Positions 7,163 through 12,938 of a DNA stretch of 18,212 bases are shown here, piece by piece. Within the stretch, counting starts at the first letter, position 1, and every line of letters begins with the position of its first letter. The notes below the pieces were generated by a model. The model was not told the origin of the DNA, ran no database searches, and saw nothing but the letters and a program-made list of their open reading frames with translations. Made by a program: the position numbers and the translations under genes. The DNA comes from Ruminococcaceae bacterium UBA3818 (lineage in GTDB: Bacteria > Bacillota > Clostridia > Oscillospirales > Ruminococcaceae): positions 1 to 18,212 of the forward strand of contig DFDW01000001.1 in the NCBI GenBank assembly GCA_002369315.1, in the 5' to 3' direction.

Positions 7163-7998
7163 CACTCTGCTCCTTCTGTGCTCATATTCGCCGCGGCCTC
7201 TTCTTCCGGAATCGGCGCGGAAACTTTGTCTTCCTCCTGGTCCGCCTGCCGCCGGGATTCCCGGCTGTTTTCACAGGCAGCTTCTTCCCTCGTCCGGGCG
7301 ATGGACTCGTTCTTTTCATCCCGGACGATCCTGCCGTCTACGATGGTTACAATGCGGTCGGCGTATCGGGCGATCCCGTTGTCGTGTGTAACCAGGATAA
7401 ACGTCTGATTGTTTTCCCGGGACTTATTGACCATCAGCTCCATCACTTCCGTGGTGGTCTTGGAGTCCAGGTTGCCGGTAGGTTCGTCGGCGAAAACAAT
7501 TTTCGGCTTGGTCACAAATGCGCGGGCAATACCAACACGCTGCTGCTGACCGCCGGACATCTGGGTCGGCTTATGCTTCATGCGGTTGCCCAGGCCCACT
7601 TCCCGCAGCATCTCCTTGGCAATGCGGGTCCGTTTGTCTTTGTCCATTCCGCGGAACATCAGCGGCATCGCCACGTTTTCGATTCCGGAAAGGCCGGCCA
7701 TCAGGTTGTAAGACTGGAACACAAACCCAATATTTTTCTGGCGGAACAGCGCCCAGCGCCGCTCGTCAAAACGGGTAACGTCCTTACCCGAATAGAGCAC
7801 CTGGCCTTTTGTCGGCCGTTCCAACCCTGCCATCATATTCAGCAGAGTGGACTTGCCGGATCCGGAGGTACCCAAAATGCAGCAAATTTCTCCGCGCTCG
7901 ATCGTAAGATTGATATCATCCAGCGCGACGACCTGTTCCTTACCTAGCTTATACACCTTTCGCAGGCCCCTGATTTCAATAAAGGGCGTTTTTTCCAA
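7162..7998 (-). CDS. ABC transporter ATP-binding protein, MacB/LolD type
   Basis: A 278-aa nucleotide-binding subunit, first gene of the three-gene ABC operon. It has Walker A GTSGSGKST (43-51), Q-loop Gln95, signature MSGGQQQRV (147-155), Walker B IVFADEP (167-173) followed by GNLDS, and switch His205 (VTHD). Spacing and sequence match the LolD/MacB/FtsE-like subgroup that pairs with FtsX-type permeases. The start is taken as TTG at 7998-7996, because AGGAGG (8006-8011) lies 7 nt upstream. An in-frame GTG at 8085 lacks a binding site and would add an unusual Cys/Arg-rich 29-residue segment. The C terminus has a charged, low-complexity extension of about 50 residues beyond the ATPase fold. 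The stop overlaps the next gene's ATG as TGATG, which implies translational coupling. Confidence 0.93.
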   Translation of the reverse strand: MEKTPFIEIRGLRKVYKLGKEQVVALDDINLTIERGEICCILGTSGSGKSTLLNMMAGLERPTKGQVLYSGKDVTRFDERRWALFRQKNIGFVFQSYNLMAGLSGIENVAMPLMFRGMDKDKRTRIAKEMLREVGLGNRMKHKPTQMSGGQQQRVGIARAFVTKPKIVFADEPTGNLDSKTTTEVMELMVNKSRENNQTFILVTHDNGIARYADRIVTIVDGRIVRDEKNESIARTREEAACENSRESRRQADQEEDKVSAPIPEEEAAANMSTEGAE

Positions 7999-8103
7999 GG
8001 CTTTCCCTCCTGTATCCGCCAGATTCCGCTTTTTGCGGTTTTGTTCACATCTATCACAAACACAAATGCGGCGGAAAATATTCACACACCCGTCACATAC
8101 AGT

Positions 8104-8134
8104 CTTATAAATTTTACACCCCGCACGCAGGCAA
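8104..8134 (-). promoter_or_regulatory. Possible promoter of the ABC operon
   Basis: On the minus strand TTGCCT (8129-8134) and TTATAA or TATAAG (8104-8110) are 18-19 nt apart, about 105 nt upstream of the TTG start. The match is weak. This is the best candidate in the divergent 389-nt gap (7999-8387); no other gene is visible there. Confidence 0.3.
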
Positions 8135-8169
8135 TCTGTTACAGGTTTTTCAAAAGTTTTATCGAAGGC

Positions 8170-8189
8170 CGGCGAAAGCTTTTTCGCCG
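8170..8189. repeat. Hairpin next to the rlmD promoter
   Basis: A perfect 8-bp stem (8170-8177 with 8182-8189, CGGCGAAA/TTTCGCCG) with loop GCTT covers the place where a -35 box would lie for the TATAAT at 8203-8208. It has no following U-run. It may be an operator; this is inferred from position. Confidence 0.35.
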
Positions 8190-8199
8190 CACTAGTTTA

Positions 8200-8208
8200 T
8201 GCTATAAT
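8200..8208 (+). promoter_or_regulatory. Extended -10 promoter of rlmD
   Basis: TGCTATAAT (8200-8208) is a perfect extended -10 element (TGnTATAAT). No good -35 is present 17 nt upstream, as is common for extended -10 promoters. Transcription would start near 8215, leaving a leader of about 170 nt before the rlmD ATG. That leader contains a short CCGGC/GCCGG stem (8350-8354 with 8368-8372) just upstream of the ribosome binding site. Confidence 0.55.
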
Positions 8209-8387
8209 AACAGCAGTCTTATCATGCTGTCAAACGGCAGCCGATTGCGTTTTGGAAGAGGCCGGGCCGTGGAATCGTCCGCTGAAAAGAGCTGGCGCGG
8301 CCGCTTGATTTCCAAATTTCTTCTGGCAAATTCACAACGAAACAAATATCCGGCTTTTTTATCCTATGCCGGAGAAAGGCCAAAAAT

Positions 8388-10019
8388 ATGCTGCGAAAAA
8401 ATGATTTGATTTCTTTGACCATCACCGATATCACCAATGAAGCCTCCGGCGTTGGCCGGTATGAAGGGATCGCTGTTTTTGTACCCGGCTCAGCGGTCGG
8501 CGACCAGTTGAAAGTACGGATTGTCAAGGTCTTAAAAAATTACGCTTACGGCATTATCGAAACCATCCTGAAGCCTTCTGCCGACCGTGCGGAAGACGTC
8601 TGTCCCGTTTCCCGGCAATGTGGCGGCTGTTCTTTACGGCACATTTCCTACGCCGCGGAATGCCGGATCAAGCAAAACTGGGTAACAGAGCATTTTCGCC
8701 GCATCGGCAAAATCGATCTTGCGCCGCTTCCCATTCAGCCCTCGCCCGCTCAAAACGCCTATCGGAACAAGGCGCAGTACCCCGTCAGACTGGGGCCGGA
8801 TGGAAAAATCCAAATCGGCTTTTTCGCGCCCCGCAGCCATCGTGTCATCGAAAACTGTTTTTGTGATTTGCAGCCGCCCTTTTTCGGTGAAGTTCTTACC
8901 CTGATACAAGATTTTCTGGAGCAGTATCGCATTTCCGTTTACGATGAGCAGTCCCATCAGGGTCTTGTCCGGCACTTGTTCCTGCGTTGGGGGGAGAAAA
9001 CCGGGGAGGTCATGGTCTGCCTGGTTATCAATGGGCAGCAACTTCCCTATGCAGACGCGCTGATTGAAAAACTGACAGCAGCTTTTCCACACATTGTTTC
9101 CATTCAGCTTAACTGCAACACGGCAAAAACCAATGTCATTCTGGGCCGCGATTGCCGCGTTTTGTACGGGAAGCCCACCATTTCGGATATTTTATGCGGA
9201 GTAAAGGTCGAGCTGTCACCCCTGTCTTTTTACCAGGTCAACCGAAGCGGCGCCGAAAAGCTATACCGCATCGCCGCCGACTTTGCCGGGCTCACCGGAA
9301 AGGAACTGCTGCTGGATCTGTACTGCGGCGCGGGCACCATTGGACTTTCCATGGCCCATCGGGTCCGTGAGGTCATTGGCGTGGAGATTGTAAAGGAAGC
9401 TGTGGAAAACGCCAAAGAAAACGCCCAGCGAAACGATATTCATAACGCACGTTTTTTATGTGATGATGCGGCCGGCGCGGCGAAAACGCTGGCGGAAGAA
9501 GGGCTGCACCCGGATATTGTTGTGCTGGACCCGCCGCGCAAAGGATGCGACGCGGCTTTGCTGGAAACCATCGGGCAGCAAATGTCGCCGGAGCGAATTG
9601 TCATGATCTCCTGCAACAGCGCTACAGCCGCCCGGGACGCAGCGATTCTTTGTCAAAACGGTTATCGGGTGGTCAAATTGCAGGCAGTGGATATGTTCCC
9701 CCGCACCGCACATGTGGAGACGGTGGTCCTCTTGTCACGGGAAACAAATCCACTGACGGTTGAAGTCAGAATGGAAGTGGAAACCGGCGAGGTCAAGGAG
9801 CATCCGACCTATAAGCGTATTCAGGAATATGTGCAGGAGAAGTACGGCTTCAAAGTCCATACTGCATATATTGCAGAGGTCAAGCGCATGGTCGGATTGG
9901 ATATGCACAAAGCGCCGAACGCTGTGGAGCAGAGGAAGCATGAGTATCATCCATGCCCGCCTGAAAAGGTCGAGGCAATTAAGGATGCTCTGCGGCATTT
10001 CGGCTTAATTGCTGAGTAA
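8388..10019 (+). CDS. rlmD: 23S rRNA (uracil-C5)-methyltransferase RlmD/RumA with C-terminal extension
   Basis: A 543-aa SAM-dependent RNA m5U methyltransferase of the TrmA/RlmD family. A TRAM RNA-binding domain occupies about residues 1-60. Iron-sulfur cluster cysteines are Cys72, Cys78 and Cys81 (CPVSRQCGGC), with a fourth at Cys157 or Cys159. The catalytic domain has FYQVN (281-285), the SAM motif DLYCGAGTIGL (310-320), DPPRKGCD (381-388), nucleophile Cys409 in ISCNS, and the general-base Glu444 in HVETVVLLSR. Family members normally end close to that last motif, so E. coli-type proteins are near 430-450 aa. Here about 92 further residues follow (452-543), including the Cys-poor stretch YKRIQEYVQEKYGFKV and CPPEKVEAIKDALRHF. 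This tail is probably supplied by an element integrated at the 3' end of the gene. The ATG at 8388 has GAAAGG upstream. Confidence 0.93.
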   Translation: MLRKNDLISLTITDITNEASGVGRYEGIAVFVPGSAVGDQLKVRIVKVLKNYAYGIIETILKPSADRAEDVCPVSRQCGGCSLRHISYAAECRIKQNWVTEHFRRIGKIDLAPLPIQPSPAQNAYRNKAQYPVRLGPDGKIQIGFFAPRSHRVIENCFCDLQPPFFGEVLTLIQDFLEQYRISVYDEQSHQGLVRHLFLRWGEKTGEVMVCLVINGQQLPYADALIEKLTAAFPHIVSIQLNCNTAKTNVILGRDCRVLYGKPTISDILCGVKVELSPLSFYQVNRSGAEKLYRIAADFAGLTGKELLLDLYCGAGTIGLSMAHRVREVIGVEIVKEAVENAKENAQRNDIHNARFLCDDAAGAAKTLAEEGLHPDIVVLDPPRKGCDAALLETIGQQMSPERIVMISCNSATAARDAAILCQNGYRVVKLQAVDMFPRTAHVETVVLLSRETNPLTVEVRMEVETGEVKEHPTYKRIQEYVQEKYGFKVHTAYIAEVKRMVGLDMHKAPNAVEQRKHEYHPCPPEKVEAIKDALRHFGLIAE

Positions 10020-10255
10020 CGTCACTGTGAGGCAGTAAAAATGCCTTATTAAAACTGGAGATAGTGAGAACAGTGAAATCCTTTCTCCCTGCATGAAAAA
10101 AGCACATCAGAAAGCAAAGCACGGCAGAGCGTATACGGTACGCCTTTGGATGTGGAATTTTACGGCATAGAGCATTTTTACACCATTTGGCAAAATGCGA
10201 AAGTGCTTCTTGCAAACAGAGCATTGTTTTACCCGCTGAAATCGCTGTAATGAGG

Positions 10256-10300
10256 AGAAGCCCAGCATCACGTCAAACGGCGCGTGCTGGGCTTCTTTTT
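10256..10300 (+). terminator. Intrinsic terminator downstream of rlmD
   Basis: A perfect 12-bp stem (10256-10267 with 10285-10296, AGAAGCCCAGCA/TGCTGGGCTTCT), with a 17-nt loop, leads directly into TTTTT. It lies 236 nt past the rlmD stop, which would leave a long 3' leader or a separate short non-coding transcript. Confidence 0.85.
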
Positions 10301-10535
10301 GTTGCGTCTCGGGGCTTTTTTGGGAGGATAATCCCTCCTGTGTGCCATTTGTTTTTCTATGCCGTGTTGACATACTGCGCTCTACCTATCACGGTAACTG
10401 TACGTTCTCGGAACAAAAATGAACACGTTTTCTCTGTATAGGGAGAAAGCCGGAGAGGAATAAGAGGGTAAGTGCAGGCTGTGGGAACGGTGTGTAAACC
10501 ACTTGCGGTTTTCCACGGTTTCCATAGCCGCAGCG

Positions 10536-10608
10536 AGGGAGAAAAGGGAGAGGTGGCTTTCTCGCTCAGGTGGCTTGCCGCCGCTCTTTGGCTCTCCCTT
10601 TTCTCCCT
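10536..10608. repeat. 17-bp perfect inverted repeat with internal direct repeats
   Basis: 10536-10552 and 10592-10608 are exact reverse complements (AGGGAGAAAAGGGAGAG and its complement), 39 nt apart. The spacer region contains AGGTGGCTT twice (10551-10559 and 10568-10576). A further hairpin CCCTGA-GTA-TCAGGG (10605-10619) abuts it. There is no U-run on either strand, so a simple terminator is unlikely. It lies immediately past the stop of the small minus-strand gene. A recombination, excision or transfer-related site is possible. Confidence 0.75.
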
Positions 10609-10620
10609 GAGTATCAGGGG

Positions 10621-11052
10621 TTATTCTGCGTCATTGCTCGGCGCGACGGGGCGAAAATCTTCCTGAACACCTTCGTTCAGATCAAAACACATGGTTTTTG
10701 CGTCAGCAACCCAGAAGCCACGCACCCTATACCGCTTTCCGGGAATATAGTCCTCACCCGTAACAGCCCGCAGTGGGTCAAGCAGGTTCTTGTTGGAAAT
10801 TGTTACGACACCCTTCTGTTCTCCCTTCGGCTTGGAGAACTTAAATCCCTTCGGCTCGTTGCTCTTGCACATACGGATCGCAAACACCTTCGCCTTTGCA
10901 TCCATTAGGCACAGGACATAGGCGGGATAACCCAAGTCCTCAAGCACCTTCTTGGTGAAGGTCACGCCATTCTGGTTCAGGAACATATCAGGGTAGGCGT
11001 TGATGTTGGAATCAATGGTTTCAAAGTTCAAGGCGGAAAAATCAAAGTTCAT
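10621..11052 (-). CDS. Small hypothetical protein encoded with a serine recombinase
   Basis: A 143-aa soluble protein with no signal peptide or membrane segment, beginning MNFDFSALNFETIDSNINAY. It has a mixed alpha/beta look, a Lys-rich middle (KGFKFSKPKGEQKG) and a late YRVRGFWVADAKTMCFDL strand-like stretch. I recognise no catalytic motif and assign no function. From memory, similar proteins recur next to serine recombinases in clostridial elements, but I cannot verify that here. The ATG at 11052 has AAAGGA about 8 nt upstream and lies 13 nt after the recombinase stop, so the two genes are almost certainly co-transcribed and may act together. The gene ends at the long inverted repeat. Confidence 0.78.
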   Translation of the reverse strand: MNFDFSALNFETIDSNINAYPDMFLNQNGVTFTKKVLEDLGYPAYVLCLMDAKAKVFAIRMCKSNEPKGFKFSKPKGEQKGVVTISNKNLLDPLRAVTGEDYIPGKRYRVRGFWVADAKTMCFDLNEGVQEDFRPVAPSNDAE

Positions 11053-11065
11053 AGTAAAAATCCTT

Positions 11066-12268
11066 TCATTTCATTGTGTTTTGCGCCTCATCCACGATTT
11101 TCATAAACTCCTGACGTTCCATAAAAGACCATCGGGAGTCCATGATCAGATAGCCCTTGAAAAGACCATCTTTCACGCGGTATGCGACGAAGTGATTGCT
11201 CAGGCGACGCAATGCAGCTCGTTTTGCCGTGCTGTGCCGCTCTGACAGCAGTTTCTGTACTGTTATCCAATCCTCTTTTTTGATAATCGCTGTGTGATGG
11301 TTTTCCTTGAAATACATATTCAAGTCCGTGTTTTTAACCGACTTGTGTGTGCGGAAATCTTTGGTATAGGTTTTCTGCATCAAGGCATCACCGCAGTATT
11401 TCTCATTTCGGAGGATGCTGCGGACAGTACCGGCAGACCAGAGGTCATTACCCATGGGAGATTTGATCCCCTGCTCTGTCAGGGCAGCGGCTATTTCCGC
11501 TGGCGTTGCGCCCTCCAAGCAGCTTTCGTAGATATACTCGACAATTCGTGCCTCGGTAGGTTCGATAACCAACCGCCCAAAGTGGTCACGGTAGAAGCCC
11601 AACGTGTTCTGCACAGAGAACTTGTAAATGCCCTCCGCCATACGCCAGCGAATACCTGCTTTAATGGCCTCACTCTTTTGTTGGGATTCCATTTCAGCCA
11701 GAGCAGCCAATAGTGAGATCAGGAGGTTATTCCGTCCATCACCGGTATAGGTAATTCCCTCTGTCTCAAACTCAACGGAAACAGGGGGATTCAGCGCGGA
11801 AAGCGTTCGCAGATTATCCAGAATATCCACGATATTCCTACCAAAACGGCTGATGCTTTTCGTGAGGATCAAGTCAATTTTTCCGTCCACCGCGTCGGCA
11901 ATCATTTTCTGAAAGCCCAGACGCTTTTCTACGGTAGTTGCACTTATCCCTTCATCTTGATAGATTTCAACCAGTTCCCATTGCGGATTGGCTTCAATTC
12001 TCTTGGTAAAATGATGAATCTGCATATCGAAACTGCCAACCTGTTGTTCCTCCTGCGTACTGACGCGGCAATATGCCGCAACGCGGAGTTTGGGTGGTTC
12101 CTCTGCAACTTCTCGCCGTTTCTGCGGCGGGATGACAATGACACCATTTCCACGCTGATTATAGGAAATCTCGTCCTGCATCTGGCGACGTTTTTGTTCT
12201 CTGCGCTCAGCTCGGCTGCTGGTCTGCCGCTCGGCCTCTATCGCTTTGGGATCAAGCGTTTTGGCCAT
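11066..12268 (-). CDS. Serine recombinase (resolvase plus recombinase domain)
   Basis: A 400-aa site-specific recombinase. After a basic, charged N-terminal segment (about 1-60, many Arg/Lys/Glu), the resolvase/invertase catalytic domain begins at LRVAAYCRVS, with nucleophile Ser70 and the arginine motif SISRFGRN (138-145). It continues through an LAALAEMESQQKSEAIKAG helix. A PF07508-like recombinase domain follows (NTLGFYRDHFGRLVIEPTEA ... ILRNEKYCGDALMQ). The zinc-ribbon cysteine pairs usual in large serine recombinases are absent: only three Cys occur in the protein. The coiled-coil region is also short. It may be a variant that acts with a partner. The start ATG 12268 is chosen because AGGAGG (12275-12280) lies 6 nt upstream. 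It is the likely integrase or part of the integrase set of the element. Confidence 0.9.
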   Translation of the reverse strand: MAKTLDPKAIEAERQTSSRAERREQKRRQMQDEISYNQRGNGVIVIPPQKRREVAEEPPKLRVAAYCRVSTQEEQQVGSFDMQIHHFTKRIEANPQWELVEIYQDEGISATTVEKRLGFQKMIADAVDGKIDLILTKSISRFGRNIVDILDNLRTLSALNPPVSVEFETEGITYTGDGRNNLLISLLAALAEMESQQKSEAIKAGIRWRMAEGIYKFSVQNTLGFYRDHFGRLVIEPTEARIVEYIYESCLEGATPAEIAAALTEQGIKSPMGNDLWSAGTVRSILRNEKYCGDALMQKTYTKDFRTHKSVKNTDLNMYFKENHHTAIIKKEDWITVQKLLSERHSTAKRAALRRLSNHFVAYRVKDGLFKGYLIMDSRWSFMERQEFMKIVDEAQNTMK

Positions 12269-12320
12269 ATTCTGCCTCCTGCACCGAGAACGCAACTATT
12301 CTTTTGCGCTGCATGGGCAT
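12252..12320 (-). CDS. Short leader ORF overlapping the recombinase start
   Basis: A 22-codon frame (MPMQRKRIVAFSVQEAEYGQ plus two residues) preceded by a very strong AAAAAGGAGGTGG site (AGGAGG at 12325-12330). Its stop lies 17 nt inside the recombinase gene, so its translation could control or couple recombinase translation. Initiation could be at 12320 or at a second ATG at 12314, which has better spacing. The peptide resembles the N-terminal lead-in of other serine recombinases, so a remnant of an upstream recombinase gene is an alternative. Confidence 0.45.
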   Translation of the reverse strand: MPMQRKRIVAFSVQEAEYGQNA

Positions 12321-12421
12321 ACCACCTCCTTTTTCAGTAAATTTTGACTTTTCACAGAATCACCACCTTTTCCATTATTTCTATGACATACCGATAACCA
12401 TCGGACTGCCAACATAAATAG

Positions 12422-12447
12422 AGGGCGGCAGAATGCCCTGCCGCCCT
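12422..12447 (-). terminator. Hairpin terminator after the PIN nuclease gene
   Basis: A perfect 10-bp GC-rich stem (12422-12431 with 12438-12447, AGGGCGGCAG/CTGCCGCCCT), with a 6-nt loop, lies 20 nt past the stop of the PIN gene. On the minus strand it is followed by CTATTTATG, a poor U-run, so termination may be leaky and let the defence-operon transcript reach the recombinase gene. Confidence 0.6.
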
Positions 12448-12467
12448 GGAATCAATATTCAGTTGCT

Positions 12468-12938
12468 TCAAAATTGCCATCCCTCACGCTCGCATAAGCC
12501 CAAAATGTCAATACACGGAACATTCAAGCTTTTGCAGACATACGGTATTTTCTTTTCACCTTTTTTACTCTCTTCGGTGATGACTGTTAGTCCATACTTC
12601 ATGGCTGTGGCAATTAAGAAGGCATCTCCCGATGATTTGACTTGCTTGAAATCGATAAGTTGTGGATTAGATGTAACGACCTTTTTGACGTTATCCTGAA
12701 TATCATCATCAATGGGCAGCACCACGCCATGTAATCCTATGTACCATTTTTTTAAATCGTCATCATTCACTTCTTCAATTATTTCCGAGCAGGTTACTAT
12801 GCGCTTTTGCTCAATTAGCTCGTCCATGTGATGCCAAAGTGTCTTATTGATGCTTCTCCGATGTGGTTCATCATCTTTTTGTGAAAGGATCGAAGATGTG
12901 TCTATGATATATTTGGGTTCAGAATCATGATTCACCAT
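12468..12938 (-). CDS. PIN-domain nuclease, DUF4411-like (putative toxin)
   Basis: A 156-aa protein with the acidic pattern of PIN ribonucleases: Asp13 in YIIDTSSIL, Glu52/55/56 in SEIIEEV, Asp105 in SSGDAFLIATA, and TEES at 121-124. The surrounding words (ELIEQKRIVTCSEIIEEV, DDDLKKW, NPQLIDFK, IPYVCKSLNVPCIDIL) match what I know of the DUF4411 family. PIN proteins cleave RNA in a metal-dependent way and commonly serve as toxins. ATG 12938 is chosen: its GGGAGG lies 7-8 nt upstream and it overlaps the peptidase stop by 7 nt. An earlier GTG sits inside that binding site. The pairing with the upstream peptidase gene suggests a toxin-antitoxin-like or effector module; toxicity is inferred. Confidence 0.85.
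   Translation of the reverse strand: MVNHDSEPKYIIDTSSILSQKDDEPHRRSINKTLWHHMDELIEQKRIVTCSEIIEEVNDDDLKKWYIGLHGVVLPIDDDIQDNVKKVVTSNPQLIDFKQVKSSGDAFLIATAMKYGLTVITEESKKGEKKIPYVCKSLNVPCIDILGLCEREGWQF

Larger units (their letters stand above)
10020..10620. other. Non-coding element-end region, rich in inverted repeats
   Basis: A 601-nt stretch between rlmD and the recombinase module. Open frames here are short, lack ribosome binding sites or overlap strong hairpins, so I call none as a gene. It holds small hairpins at 10030-10046 (AGGCA/TGCCT) and 10172-10198 (GCATTTT/AAAATGC), a clear terminator at 10256-10300, an isolated TTGACA (10367-10372) with no good -10, and a long inverted repeat at 10536-10608. 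Confidence 0.65.

Noticed and set aside
8041..8085. GTG-initiated N-terminal extension of the ATPase with CVCDRC-like cysteines as a metal site
   Set aside because: No ribosome binding site precedes the GTG, whereas the TTG at 7998 has a well-placed AGGAGG; the Cys-rich part is most likely leader DNA.
10367..10372. Perfect TTGACA box as a promoter for a plus-strand transcript
   Set aside because: No -10-like hexamer lies 16-19 nt downstream and no plus-strand gene follows.
10107..10373. Minus-strand frame with a CSVCKKH pair resembling a zinc-binding protein
   Set aside because: It crosses the strong terminator hairpin at 10256-10296, lacks a ribosome binding site, and the Cys spacing does not continue into a second pair.
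10187..10441. Plus-strand 84-codon frame downstream of rlmD
   Set aside because: It also spans the terminator stem and U-run, which would break the transcript; no ribosome binding site. Kept as non-coding or structured RNA instead.
12391..12404. CCGAT-AACC-ATCGG inverted repeat upstream of the recombinase as a crossover site
   Set aside because: Only 5 bp per arm and no second copy noticed near the rlmD junction; too weak to call.
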